Shown here piece by piece: positions 43,096-51,538 of a DNA stretch of 64,000 nt. The DNA lies in the NCBI GenBank assembly GCA_009775095.1, contig VSOZ01000003.1, positions 62,001-126,000 of the forward strand, written 5' to 3'. A model generated the notes under the pieces. It worked only from the letters and a program-made list of their open reading frames with translations, did no database searches and was not told the origin of the DNA. This DNA is from Muribaculum sp. (lineage in GTDB: Bacteria; Bacteroidota; Bacteroidia; Bacteroidales; Muribaculaceae). Every line of letters starts with the position of its first letter. Within the stretch, counting starts at the first letter, position 1. The translations under genes were made by a program, and so were the position numbers.

Positions 43096-43103
43096 TATCT
43101 TTG
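43096..43103 (+). promoter_or_regulatory. Putative -7 box for the toxin-protease operon
   Basis: TATCTTTG in the extended context TTCCGTATCTTTGCA (43091-43105), 25 bases before ATG 43129. It shows that the reading frame from 43021 starts too early. Confidence 0.6.
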
Positions 43104-43128
43104 CACTTGTATAACTAATTATGCAAGA

Positions 43129-43533
43129 ATGGTTATTGAATACGGCAACTCTAAAGAGGTTAAATGTTATCGAGATTTTGTATTAAATCCAGATAATCGT
43201 ATTGCTTCCAGAGCTTTTTCAAAAACTTTTGGTGCTAATCTAATGGAACCAGCAAAAAAATTACATGACCGATTGAGGAAATATGTTTCAGCGGGAGCCT
43301 ATAATGCCATGTTTAGTCAAACAGATAATAGAATAGAAATAAAACAAGGATGTGCTAAAAAAGACCCCTTGATTTTAAAAGTTCGTGTTGGACGAGGACC
43401 AAGAAAATTTTTTAATCATATCATTGATGAAGAACAGAATTTATTGTTGGCACAAGATTGGCGAGGAGATTTCAATTCAATAATGACAATATATGTTATT
43501 GCTGTAAATAATCACGATTATAACAATATATAA
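43129..43533 (+). CDS. RelE/HigB-like putative toxin
   Basis: 134 residues from ATG 43129 (MVIEYGNSKEVKCYRDFVLN); the frame is open further upstream but passes the promoter box. The N-terminal pattern (YGNSKE, then AKKLHDRLRKY helix) and the closing strand (TIYVIAVNNHDYN) resemble the RelE/HigB killer fold, though the match is by eye and weak. It is the first gene of a four-gene operon and directly precedes an ImmA/IrrE peptidase, a partner often found with HigB-type toxins. Antitoxin activity would then reside in the next gene or in the XRE protein. Confidence 0.5.
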   Translation: MVIEYGNSKEVKCYRDFVLNPDNRIASRAFSKTFGANLMEPAKKLHDRLRKYVSAGAYNAMFSQTDNRIEIKQGCAKKDPLILKVRVGRGPRKFFNHIIDEEQNLLLAQDWRGDFNSIMTIYVIAVNNHDYNNI

Positions 43534-43534
43534 A

Positions 43535-44605
43535 ATGGCTGCACTTGAAAAAATACCTGTATTAAACCCTTTGACGCTACGCAATACAGTCGGAGGGGAG
43601 CTTGCTGATATATTCGAGGCTCGCGGCATTAAGAATTTCGAAAAACTTATCGGCATTAAAGATTTAAGGAATAAGGAACAACTATCAAATAAAACATTAC
43701 AAAAAGCTGCTGAAATATTGGATGATTCTAATGTGCGTGAATATTTGGCTGATTTTCAAAAGGAGTATTTGGAAGAAAAGCCACGGTATGTGGCTAATTA
43801 CAATCAGGCAAAGAAAACATATACCAAGCTAAAAAAAGTATTGCCTTTGTTGCGTGGTGAATTCACGGAAGGGTATGATATTCTTGATGATATTTTAGAT
43901 TTCTTTGGTGTGGATTCCGATACAGAGATTTTTGAAACTTCCGAAAAACAAGCTGCTCTATTCCGTTCCCAAAATAAAATTGAGGTTGACTCAATCAATC
44001 TTCATGCTTGGTTGCGTCGTGGTGAACTTGATTTTAACACCCTCAATATTCCTGATTACAATGAAGCAGAATTAATGAATTGGATTGGAACAAGAGAATG
44101 GATGGCTCATATTGAAGATGTTGAATACTTCAAATCTTTACCTTCAATATTTTCACGCTTTGGTGTCGGTTTGGTTTTTGTTCCCTCTTTACCTAAAACT
44201 GTTTACGGAGCAATTCGTTGGATTGAAAACAAACCTCTCATTCAGATTTCGGATCGCGGACACGACCTTATATCTTGTTGGTTTACTCTATTTCATGAAT
44301 TAGGACATGCTATCAAACATAAGAATGTTGAAATTTACGAAGGCGAGATAAACGAATCGAAAGCCAAGCAAAACAAACGGGAAAAAGAAGCTAATAAGTT
44401 TGCCAATGAATACTTGTTTAATGGAGATAATTTGCGAAAAGCCGTATTTGACCGAAAACGTGCTGGGTTGCCGATGACCGCAAACTTATTGTCAGAAGAG
44501 TTTAATGTACAACCTATATTCGCTTCGTATTGGCTACTAAAAGCGCAATATGCTCCAGCTTTTCAACGCAGGATTCAGATTGATTTTACTTCACAATATC
44601 AATAA
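43535..44605 (+). CDS. ImmA/IrrE family metallopeptidase
   Basis: 356 residues. Residues 1-150 are a helical region without a clear helix-turn-helix. The zinc peptidase domain carries HELGH at 254-258 (LFHELGHAIKH) and a downstream EKEANKFANEYL at about 283-294, which supplies the third ligand. ImmA/IrrE proteins cleave XRE-type repressors or regulators, as with ImmA on ImmR and IrrE on DdrO. The divergent XRE protein is an obvious candidate target. Two bases separate it from the upstream gene and five from the next. Confidence 0.85.
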   Translation: MAALEKIPVLNPLTLRNTVGGELADIFEARGIKNFEKLIGIKDLRNKEQLSNKTLQKAAEILDDSNVREYLADFQKEYLEEKPRYVANYNQAKKTYTKLKKVLPLLRGEFTEGYDILDDILDFFGVDSDTEIFETSEKQAALFRSQNKIEVDSINLHAWLRRGELDFNTLNIPDYNEAELMNWIGTREWMAHIEDVEYFKSLPSIFSRFGVGLVFVPSLPKTVYGAIRWIENKPLIQISDRGHDLISCWFTLFHELGHAIKHKNVEIYEGEINESKAKQNKREKEANKFANEYLFNGDNLRKAVFDRKRAGLPMTANLLSEEFNVQPIFASYWLLKAQYAPAFQRRIQIDFTSQYQ

Positions 44606-44610
44606 TCCTT

Positions 44611-45468
44611 ATGGAGTCACAATTAGAAAATAACTTAAGATTATTGTTAAATTCCAAACTGGAAACATTGGAAAAATATCTTGATGCTGATGTCTTAGTA
44701 TATTATGGACCAATTGGCAATTTGAATGAAAATGTATTCTTGAAATTGGTGGAAGAACTTGCTCAAAATGCTAACCGACACAAATCACTCTATATATTAC
44801 TAACTACAACAGGAGGTAGCGCCATAACTGTTGAACGTTATGTTAATATAATTAGACATCACTATTCAGAAGTAAATTTTATAATTCCTGATTATGCGTA
44901 TAGTGCAGGTACTATTTTCTGCATGAGTGGAGATAATATTTACATGGATTATTTTTCTGTATTGGGTCCGATAGACCCACAAGTTCAAAATAAAGAAGGT
45001 AAATGGGTCGCTGCATTGGGATATTTGGATAAAATCAATGACTATATCGAAAAGGCTAAGCGTGGAACTCTAACAAATGTAGAATTTGCAATATTAAAAG
45101 ACTTTGATTTGGCTGAACTTCGCAGTTTTGAGCAAGCGCGAGACTTGACCATTGACTTGTTAAAGAGGTGGTTAATTAAATACAAATTCAAAAATTGGAC
45201 AAGGCATAATGATGGAACGGATGTAACAGTTGAAGAGAAAAAGGAACGTGCTGCAAAAATTGCCGGGCATTTAAGTGATAATAATAATTGGAAGTCTCAT
45301 GGCAGACCAATTAACATTGAAGCTCTTAAAGAGTTGAAATTAAAAATAGAAGATTATAGTGATAATGTTGAGTTGCGAACAAAAATTCGCGATTATTATG
45401 AAACTATGTCAGACTATGTTCGACTTAAGGGTTTCCCTATATTCATTCATGATAGAATTTTTTTGTAG
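44611..45468 (+). CDS. ClpP-fold serine proteinase (SDH family)
   Basis: 285 residues, no signal peptide or obvious membrane anchor. The Clp/crotonase fold is recognisable: DVLVYYGPIG, ILLTTTGGSA at 63-71 (oxyanion loop), nucleophile Ser98 in AYSAGTIF, and NIYMDYFSVLGPIDPQV. The family (SDH_sah, serine dehydrogenase proteinase-like) is close to SppA/ClpP. The C-terminal part (about 150-285) is helical and charged. It begins five bases after the metallopeptidase stop, giving two unlike proteases in one operon next to a restriction system. Confidence 0.82.
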   Translation: MESQLENNLRLLLNSKLETLEKYLDADVLVYYGPIGNLNENVFLKLVEELAQNANRHKSLYILLTTTGGSAITVERYVNIIRHHYSEVNFIIPDYAYSAGTIFCMSGDNIYMDYFSVLGPIDPQVQNKEGKWVAALGYLDKINDYIEKAKRGTLTNVEFAILKDFDLAELRSFEQARDLTIDLLKRWLIKYKFKNWTRHNDGTDVTVEEKKERAAKIAGHLSDNNNWKSHGRPINIEALKELKLKIEDYSDNVELRTKIRDYYETMSDYVRLKGFPIFIHDRIFL

Positions 45469-45473
45469 TTCTT

Positions 45474-45671
45474 ATGGATATAGAATTAGAGCATTTGATA
45501 GATGAATATTCCGCACTAGAAGACCAATTTATAATTGATGCTGAACTTCGGATTGATTCCTATAAGGAATCAATCCGAAAATTATATATGAATGTGAACT
45601 CCCCAAAAAGAATAACGGTGTACCTTGAAGATATACCATTATACAAAATATCCGCGAATACTGAATATTAA
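45474..45671 (+). CDS. Small hypothetical acidic protein
   Basis: 65 residues: MDIELEHLIDEYSALEDQF, a helical and acidic first half, then a short beta-like tail (KRITVYLEDIPLYKIS). No family recognised. It starts five bases after the protease gene, so it is probably translated with it. A 14-bp perfect inverted repeat (45547-45579) is contained in the coding sequence, reading LRIDSYKESIRK, which leaves some doubt as to whether this is a gene or a structured 3' region. Confidence 0.5.
   Translation: MDIELEHLIDEYSALEDQFIIDAELRIDSYKESIRKLYMNVNSPKRITVYLEDIPLYKISANTEY
45547..45579. repeat. Perfect 14-bp inverted repeat within the last island ORF
   Basis: TTCGGATTGATTCC and GGAATCAATCCGAA flank a TATAA loop. 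No T-run follows on either strand within a few bases, so it is not a standard terminator. It lies 92 bases before the last ORF of the island ends. Confidence 0.8.
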
Positions 45672-45795
45672 TTCAACAGACGAGTGACAATGAAAGCAGT
45701 TCACAGTAAAGCGCAGAAATAGCATAGTTGCTAAGTCATTACCTTAAAATCGGATTATCTCCTAAAACCCTTATTATAAAGAGATCAGGATTCTA

Positions 45796-45823
45796 TTGCA
45801 AACTTACGGAAAATCTTTGGAAT
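45796..45823. repeat. Right copy of island-flanking promoter-like repeat
   Basis: Same orientation and near-identical to 38073-38100. On the minus strand it reads TTTTCCGTAAGTTTGCAA, a good promoter -7 region, but no minus-strand gene begins for 2.8 kb. The remaining non-coding sequence 45672-45882 contains nothing else that I can identify. Confidence 0.5.
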
Positions 45824-45882
45824 CTTTAATATTTCGTTGTGAAAATGTTTTGGCTGTGAAGAGGGTTTTGTGGCAGACGGCT

Positions 45883-46533
45883 TTATGGTTTTGTGGCGCG
45901 AAGTATCTCGCGTTTTCCGCCAGGAGGTCCCGGAAGACGTTCTACCGTAAGACCTAATGCTGTCAGCATACGTCTGATTGAGCCTTTGGCGCAATATGTG
46001 GTCAATACTCCGCCCGAGGCCATGGTATCCACCGTTCGGCGTAGAGCTTCCATTTCCCACATGTCGGGCTGTTTTTCAGGAGCAAAGGCGTCATAATATA
46101 CGACATCTATGTCGCCCGGCAGGTCGGCTGTCAGAAAATCGGTCTGCCGTTTTTCAAGGAGAAAAGTTGCTGTTATGTTTACCGGAGTATCCCATTTGGC
46201 CCGGTTCACGGCCTCTACAAAAGGAAGGCTATATCCGAGATGTTGCGATACGTCAGGGTCCAACGGGTAAAGTTCGACGGCGATGTAGTGAACGTGTATG
46301 TCGCTGCATTCAGCCGATACTGCGGCATTTAATCCTGTGCCAAAGCCTACTTCGAGCAATCGCAAGGGGCGGTCGTAGCCTCGTTGCGCCCTATGTCGCA
46401 AGGCACAATCGCGGTATATATGACAACTCTCTGTCACTGCTCCCTTGACCGAGTGGTAATGCTCGTCAAGTTGCGGCAGGTATATGGTAGGGGAGCCGTC
46501 GGCGGTTGTCTGTATTACATATTGCGATTTCAT
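45883..46533 (-). CDS. mnmD: tRNA (5-methylaminomethyl-2-thiouridine)(34)-methyltransferase MnmD
   Basis: 216 residues. SAM-dependent methylase that completes mnm5s2U at the tRNA wobble position; corresponds to the methylase half of MnmC without the oxidase half. Seen: LEVGFGTGLNAAV (SAM loop), VVYYDAFAPEKQPDMWEMEALRR, and C-terminal TYCAKGSIRRMLTALGLTVERLPGPPGGKREILRA. Lies directly right of the defence island; its 3' end is 60 bases from the right repeat. Confidence 0.92.
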   Translation of the reverse strand: MKSQYVIQTTADGSPTIYLPQLDEHYHSVKGAVTESCHIYRDCALRHRAQRGYDRPLRLLEVGFGTGLNAAVSAECSDIHVHYIAVELYPLDPDVSQHLGYSLPFVEAVNRAKWDTPVNITATFLLEKRQTDFLTADLPGDIDVVYYDAFAPEKQPDMWEMEALRRTVDTMASGGVLTTYCAKGSIRRMLTALGLTVERLPGPPGGKREILRATKP

Positions 46534-46614
46534 ATAGCTGTATGCCGGTAAACAATTTTATTACTTCGGTTGTATTACAAATTAAATTGAAGTTTCAACC
46601 TTACAATGAGGATA

Positions 46615-46815
46615 ATGAAAAGAAAATATATCGTATGGCTTATTATGGCTGTGATGGCCATAAGTGCTTCAGGACTGACTTCATGCGGTACTCTCCACAG
46701 TTATTGGGGTGTAGAGAACGACTATGTCTATGACTTTGATGACTACGGCCATAAACATAAGCATAAAAAGCACAAGAAACATAAAAAGCATCATGACCAC
46801 CATCACCATCATTAA
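46615..46815 (+). CDS. Small His/Lys-rich lipoprotein
   Basis: 66 residues from ATG 46615; ATG 46606 would add three. Lipoprotein signal with Cys24 in LTSCGTL. The mature protein is short, with an aromatic/acidic stretch (SYWGVENDYVYDFDDYG) and a tail in which 12 of the last 21 residues are His, alternating with Lys and ending in five His. Such tails bind Ni, Zn or Cu. No family recognised. It overlaps the 3' end of meaB (convergent) by four bases. Confidence 0.7.
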   Translation: MKRKYIVWLIMAVMAISASGLTSCGTLHSYWGVENDYVYDFDDYGHKHKHKKHKKHKKHHDHHHHH

Positions 46816-47909
46816 TGATGGCTGAAGTAGAAGTCGAGCACGTCGCGTGCGGCGGTAAATGAACTTTGCTGGTTGTTCAGTACGCGTACTTCTTTCTCGC
46901 GGAGCATCTTTTCTACCTCAGGGTCGTTGTAGAAGTGTCGGCGCAGTTTTTCGTTAATCGTCTCAAACATCCAGTAGCGGGCCTGCTCACGACGCTTTTG
47001 CTCAAAATATCCGTTCTCTTTGACGAAATTGAAGTATCGGTCAATCATGTTCCATACTTCTTCTATGCCGAGGTCATAATACCCCGAGTAACAGAGCACT
47101 TCAGGCATCCAGCCCGATAATGTGGGCGGAAACAGATGCAGTGCGCTACGGAATTGGGCTTGGGCAAGGCGTGCGCGGTCTACATTGTCGCCGTCGGCCT
47201 TGTTTATGACGATACCGTCGGCCATTTCCATGATTCCGCGTTTTATGCCTTGCAACTCATCGCCTGTACCGGCAAGCTGTATGAGCAGGAAGAAGTCGAC
47301 CATGGAGTGTACGGCTGTTTCGCTCTGCCCGACTCCTACAGTCTCGACAAATATATTGTTATATCCGGCGGCCTCGCATAATACTATGGTTTCTCTTGTT
47401 TTGCGGGCCACACCCCCGAGGCTTCCGGCTGACGGGCTGGGGCGTACAAAAGCCGAGGGATGCACTGCCAATCGCTCCATACGGGTCTTGTCGCCGAGTA
47501 TGGAGCCTTTGGTACGCTCGCTTGACGGGTCTATCGCAAGTACCGCGAGTTTGCCTCCGTCTTTGAGTACGTGCAGTCCAAATGCGTCTATTGACGTGGA
47601 TTTTCCGGCACCCGGCACTCCGGTTATGCCTATGCGTCGCGAATTGCCCGAATAGGGCAGACACTTCTCTATTACCTCCTGTGCTACTGCCTGATGCGCG
47701 GGCGACAGACTTTCGACAAGAGTGACGGCCCTGCTTAATGTAGTGACATCGCCTTTAAGTATACCCTCCACCAGCTCACCGGATGTCGGGAGCGGACGGC
47801 GGCTTCTCGGTTTGAGATATGGATTGACCGACGGAGGTTGTGCCACTCCGCCGTTTACGGTCAATCCTATATATTGTTTGTCATTTTCTATATGCTTGTG
47901 TTGGTTCAT
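46812..47909 (-). CDS. meaB: Methylmalonyl-CoA mutase-associated GTPase MeaB
   Basis: 365 residues. G3E-family GTPase that protects and reloads the B12 mutase. P-loop GITGVPGAGKST, Walker B-like VLAIDPSS, switch region ETVGVGQSE, GTP specificity NKADGDN, and the C-terminal dimerisation region. The mutase genes are not in the window. Twenty bases after a DUF1573 gene on the same strand. Confidence 0.95.
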   Translation of the reverse strand: MNQHKHIENDKQYIGLTVNGGVAQPPSVNPYLKPRSRRPLPTSGELVEGILKGDVTTLSRAVTLVESLSPAHQAVAQEVIEKCLPYSGNSRRIGITGVPGAGKSTSIDAFGLHVLKDGGKLAVLAIDPSSERTKGSILGDKTRMERLAVHPSAFVRPSPSAGSLGGVARKTRETIVLCEAAGYNNIFVETVGVGQSETAVHSMVDFFLLIQLAGTGDELQGIKRGIMEMADGIVINKADGDNVDRARLAQAQFRSALHLFPPTLSGWMPEVLCYSGYYDLGIEEVWNMIDRYFNFVKENGYFEQKRREQARYWMFETINEKLRRHFYNDPEVEKMLREKEVRVLNNQQSSFTAARDVLDFYFSHH

Positions 47910-47929
47910 GATGAGTGATAACGGTCTTA

Positions 47930-49012
47930 TTATTTATACTCTCCCGTGACTCTTACGATTGATGTCGGTCTGTCGGGATCATTGGTGATTATCGTTATTC
48001 GTGAATTAAGTATGTCATTGTTGTCTGACTTAGAGGGCATGACTTTTATCGTCATCCGGCCCTGTGCGCCACCCTTTATCTTGTCTTTGTTTATTCTTAC
48101 CGAGACGGACGGATCGGGTGTCGACACTTTTCGTATAATCAACGGGTCTTTGCCGAAGTTGTCGATTGTTATTTCACGCTCGTAGCTGTCATCACGGCTT
48201 ATGTCGCCCAGATCCACAGAAGTCTCCGACAGTGCTATACGCGGAGCTTTTTCGATTTGCTCTTTGGTGAGCTTGCTGAAGTCTTCGTTTATGATAGCCA
48301 TTATGTCAACTGTCTTTCCGTCGTTAATGTCTGTGTCGGGAAAGAATGTGGCTTCATGGCTTACAAGACCCCAATCATTGTCGCGTGAAGTGTCGTAGAA
48401 AAAAGTAAATGTCGTCTGCTCTCCCGGTGGAACGGCTTTGGGAGCTATGTCGACTTTTATGTATTCCGGAAGGCCGCTGACTGACGGATGTATTGTATCG
48501 GAACTTTGGTTGTAGCCCTCAAGGAAGCCTGTTTTGACACGCCCTTTCGATATCTCGCCCATAGGCAGCGATGAATTGCGTAATTTAAGCGGACCCACTT
48601 CTATGGGGAAGCGGGCTCTGAGGGTGTTGGACGCACCTATAACAACTCCTTTTATTGTGAGAATGCTCTGTGACGGTTCACAATTGGTCTCTACCTTGAC
48701 TTTCTTGTTGAACTTTCCGGGTCTTCCGGCCGGGTTGTAGGTGACTTTTACTGTTGCGGTGTCGCCGGGGGCTATGCCGTCGGAGGTAAATGCCGGTACC
48801 GTACAGCCGCATGATGCGCGGGCGGCAAGTATAACCAATGGTGCGTCGCCATCGTTTACGACACGGAATAGTGCGTCAACATTACCCATGTCTTCATCAA
48901 ACGCTCCGAAGTCGTGGGTGGTCTCAAGCCATCTTGCAGCCGGTCCGGCATTTGCTGTGAAAGCACCGGCGGCAACAAGTGACATTGCCGATAAAAGTAT
49001 TTTGAACTTCAT
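47930..49012 (-). CDS. Secreted protein with tandem DUF1573 domains
   Basis: 360 residues with a signal peptide (MKFKILLSAMSLVAAGAFTANA). DUF1573 (Ig-like) units: the first at about 30-120 with THDFGAFDEDMGNVDALFRVVNDGDAPLVILAARASCGCTVPAF, a more divergent middle, and a third at about 265-360 (VDLGDISRDDSYEREITIDNFGKDPLII). The ASCGCT block is the family hallmark. Function unknown. It follows the single-domain DUF1573 gene by 11 bases. Confidence 0.88.
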   Translation of the reverse strand: MKFKILLSAMSLVAAGAFTANAGPAARWLETTHDFGAFDEDMGNVDALFRVVNDGDAPLVILAARASCGCTVPAFTSDGIAPGDTATVKVTYNPAGRPGKFNKKVKVETNCEPSQSILTIKGVVIGASNTLRARFPIEVGPLKLRNSSLPMGEISKGRVKTGFLEGYNQSSDTIHPSVSGLPEYIKVDIAPKAVPPGEQTTFTFFYDTSRDNDWGLVSHEATFFPDTDINDGKTVDIMAIINEDFSKLTKEQIEKAPRIALSETSVDLGDISRDDSYEREITIDNFGKDPLIIRKVSTPDPSVSVRINKDKIKGGAQGRMTIKVMPSKSDNNDILNSRITIITNDPDRPTSIVRVTGEYK

Positions 49013-49023
49013 TCTGTCCGGAT

Positions 49024-49404
49024 TTATTTTGGTACGACCACACCTTTTATGCGCAATACTTTGCGGTCACCTTTGATGTTGGATTTAATCTTTACAGCCT
49101 TTTCAAATTCTCCGGGTCGTCCGGTCGGGTCATATATGACTTTCAACTTTGCTGTCTCTCCGGGTTTTATCGGTTCGCGTGGAATCTTGGGCGTAGTGCA
49201 GCCGCAGGATGCCGAGGCCGAAATTATAATAAGAGGTGCCGTACCCGTATTTTTTATGACAAAGTCATAGCTCACCTCTCCGTCAGCTTCTTTTATAGTG
49301 CCGAAGTCGTGGGTTGTGGTGTTAAATGATATCTTCGGCTCTCCGGCCGCCATCACCGCAAACACCATAGTAAGTGCAATAAGAGAAAATAAATATCTTT
49401 TCAT
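49024..49404 (-). CDS. DUF1573 single-domain secreted protein
   Basis: 126 residues: signal peptide MKRYLFSLIALTMVFAVMAAG and one DUF1573 domain (TTHDFGTIKEADGEVSYDFVIKNTGTAPLIIISASASCGCTTPKIP). Paralogue of the next gene, with which it forms a probable operon that also includes meaB. A near-consensus TATCTTTA is present upstream (49443-49450). Function unknown. Confidence 0.88.
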   Translation of the reverse strand: MKRYLFSLIALTMVFAVMAAGEPKISFNTTTHDFGTIKEADGEVSYDFVIKNTGTAPLIIISASASCGCTTPKIPREPIKPGETAKLKVIYDPTGRPGEFEKAVKIKSNIKGDRKVLRIKGVVVPK

Positions 49405-49492
49405 ATCAATGTATAGTTGAAATAAGTGACATTATAACACGTAAAGATACTAAGTATGCAGTGTCACAGTCTGAAATATAGGTTAAATTAAG

Positions 49493-50269
49493 TTAATTGA
49501 CTGAGGGTAGTGTGTTGTCTACTCCGAGTCCGAAAAGAGCGTAGTCATACCATATGGGGTCTTCCGGTCGCATTTCACGCAATGTCTCGGTCAATGATAT
49601 CACCGATTTTTTATCATTTGCTTTACGTTGCAGTAGTCCGAGCTCTCGTGCTGTGTTGCCCACATGAACATCAAGCGGTATGTACAGTTGTGACGGTTTT
49701 ATGACATCCCATACTCCGAGATCTACGATGCCGTCATCTCTTACAAGCCATCGTAATGCCATGTTTATGCGTTTTAGAGCTGTATTATTAAGATTGCCCG
49801 GCAAGCAGCGCGGGTCGTGGACGCCACAGTTGGCCTCGGCGAGTTCTCTGTTTAGTGCGGCAACCAGCTTCCAAGCGGGAGTTTCGTCTGATGCTATGTC
49901 GGCGGCACGGGCAAAGTCCGCCAGCGAATCATAACGCTGATATACCGCATGCAGTCCCCTAAGAAAGTAGCGGAAGTCTTTGGCGAAAAAAGTGCGGTGT
50001 ATGTTCATGTCGGGCAGATCTTCGTAGCCTTCATCCATTACATACTTGTAAGGCTCGTGATCCATAAGAGAAAGTATTTTTTCGCAATTATTGCATATCA
50101 TCTTGCGGTTACCCCATGCTATTGTGGCGCTTAGCAGCGATACAATCTCAATATCCTGTAGTCGTTCGAAGCGGCGGGGAAACTGCACCGGATCGCGGCC
50201 TATAAAATCGGGGTTGTTTATACGGGCCGCTTCACGGTCGAGCAGCTCCTTCAGTTCAGAATGAGTCAT
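49493..50269 (-). CDS. TIGR02757 family protein
   Basis: 258 residues, cytoplasmic and helical. The N-terminal block INNPDFIGRDPVQFPRRFERLQDIEIVSLLSATIAWGNRKMICNN and the C-terminal DVHVGNTARELGLLQRKANDKKSVISLTETLREMRPEDPIWYDYALFGLGV are typical of the Bacteroidetes TIGR02757 family, which resembles HhH-GPD DNA glycosylases; the activity is not established. It follows mscS by 10 bases. Confidence 0.88.
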   Translation of the reverse strand: MTHSELKELLDREAARINNPDFIGRDPVQFPRRFERLQDIEIVSLLSATIAWGNRKMICNNCEKILSLMDHEPYKYVMDEGYEDLPDMNIHRTFFAKDFRYFLRGLHAVYQRYDSLADFARAADIASDETPAWKLVAALNRELAEANCGVHDPRCLPGNLNNTALKRINMALRWLVRDDGIVDLGVWDVIKPSQLYIPLDVHVGNTARELGLLQRKANDKKSVISLTETLREMRPEDPIWYDYALFGLGVDNTLPSVN

Positions 50270-50279
50270 TTATATAGTT

Positions 50280-51461
50280 TTATGATTTTATTTGAGCAAG
50301 GTCGGTGCCTGACGGCGACTGAAATATTTTTAGTCCGAATTCTTTTATTACGGCTATCGTGTGGTCAAATATGTCGGCCTGCATGTATTCGTAAGGTTTC
50401 CATGACGTGTAGGACGAGAAGAAATATAGTTCAATAGGAAGACCTTGCGGTGTAGGTTGCAGTTGGCGTATCATAAGAAACATCTTATCATCCTCATTGA
50501 CTACTACGTGCGGATGATTTACGAGGTAGCTTTCAAGATAATGGCGGAATACGCGCAGATTTACTTCGGTCTCGCCCGAACGCTCCATGCCGTCGAGCCA
50601 GCCGGCCTCTTCGTAACGGCGCATTTCATCAGGAGTACAGAAGCGTATCGTGTTCATGTCGATATTTATGGAGCGCATTACTCGTCGGGCCCCGCTTTTC
50701 TGCATGCCGTCCCAGTTCTGAAATGATTCGCTGATGAGCGAGTAGGGTGGTACCGTTACGATAGTGTTGTCATAATTCTGTACTTTTACGGTAGTAAGCG
50801 CTACATGCTTTACTATACCGTTTACGTTGCGTGAGGGTATGGTTATCCAATCGCCTGTCTTGAGCATCTTGTTGACCGACAGCTGTACTCCCGCCACGAG
50901 TCCGAGTATAGTGTCCTTGAATACCAGCATTAGTACTGCCGCTGAAGCTCCGAGTCCGGTAAGTATTACCGCCGGGTTCTTGTCAAGCAACGCACTTATG
51001 CCTATTATTACACCCACACATATGGCAATCAGTTTGAGCATCTGAGCCAATCCGTTGAGCGGATGATGTTTTAACCCGGTTTCTTCTGTCGATGCTATAT
51101 GAAGTCCGTCAAGTACGGCCAGACATAATCGTACACATACAATTATAAGCCATATGAGTATGGCCTTACGGGCATAAAATAATGCTTCGGGATGGCCTTG
51201 AAACACGAGTGGGGTGAAGAAATACAGTATGATGGGAAATATAAGATGTTTCAGCGAGTTGAGGACATCTATATTTAGCAGGTAGTCATCCCATTTCGTA
51301 TCGGTCTTTGCTGTAGCTTTAAGTATTAGCTTTACAATTATTTTAGTGTAGAGCAAGTATATTACCGACGCTACGACAAGTGCGGCGGCAAGCATTGTAA
51401 ACTGCCCGAGCAGGTTTAGATTGTCAACCTCGATACCTATGTCTTGGAGTATTTCTTCCAT
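50280..51461 (-). CDS. Mechanosensitive ion channel family protein (MscS)
   Basis: 393 residues from ATG 51461 (MEEILQDIGIEVDNLNLLGQ); an ATG at 51494 lies in a hairpin and adds an unlikely extension. Five hydrophobic segments at the N-terminal half (LLGQFTMLAAALVVASVIYLLY through VILTGLGASAAVLMLVFKDTILGLVAGV). The last is the pore helix with the Gly/Ala pattern of MscS, followed by the beta domain (LKTGDWITIPSRNVNGIVKHVALTTVKVQNYDNTIVTVPPYSLI). It releases solutes under osmotic downshock. Confidence 0.92.
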   Translation of the reverse strand: MEEILQDIGIEVDNLNLLGQFTMLAAALVVASVIYLLYTKIIVKLILKATAKTDTKWDDYLLNIDVLNSLKHLIFPIILYFFTPLVFQGHPEALFYARKAILIWLIIVCVRLCLAVLDGLHIASTEETGLKHHPLNGLAQMLKLIAICVGVIIGISALLDKNPAVILTGLGASAAVLMLVFKDTILGLVAGVQLSVNKMLKTGDWITIPSRNVNGIVKHVALTTVKVQNYDNTIVTVPPYSLISESFQNWDGMQKSGARRVMRSINIDMNTIRFCTPDEMRRYEEAGWLDGMERSGETEVNLRVFRHYLESYLVNHPHVVVNEDDKMFLMIRQLQPTPQGLPIELYFFSSYTSWKPYEYMQADIFDHTIAVIKEFGLKIFQSPSGTDLAQIKS

Positions 51462-51477
51462 ATGGCTTTTATGAAAC

Positions 51478-51508
51478 GGGGACGGGCTCGACACGCGGGC
51501 TCGTCCCC
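51478..51508 (-). terminator. Hairpin after yebC
   Basis: GGGGACGAGCCCG and CGAGCCCGTCCCC (minus strand) pair with two mismatches around a 5-base loop. The following sequence has only a short T-rich stretch, so termination may be partial and mscS may still be reached from pheT-yebC. Confidence 0.5.
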
Positions 51509-51538
51509 TTGTTATCGGGTATGTCGTAAAGAATACTG

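Noticed and set aside
43021..43128. Extended N-terminus of the RelE/HigB-like gene.
   Set aside because: The upstream part of the frame overlaps the operator and the -7 box of its own promoter; ATG 43129 is a better start.
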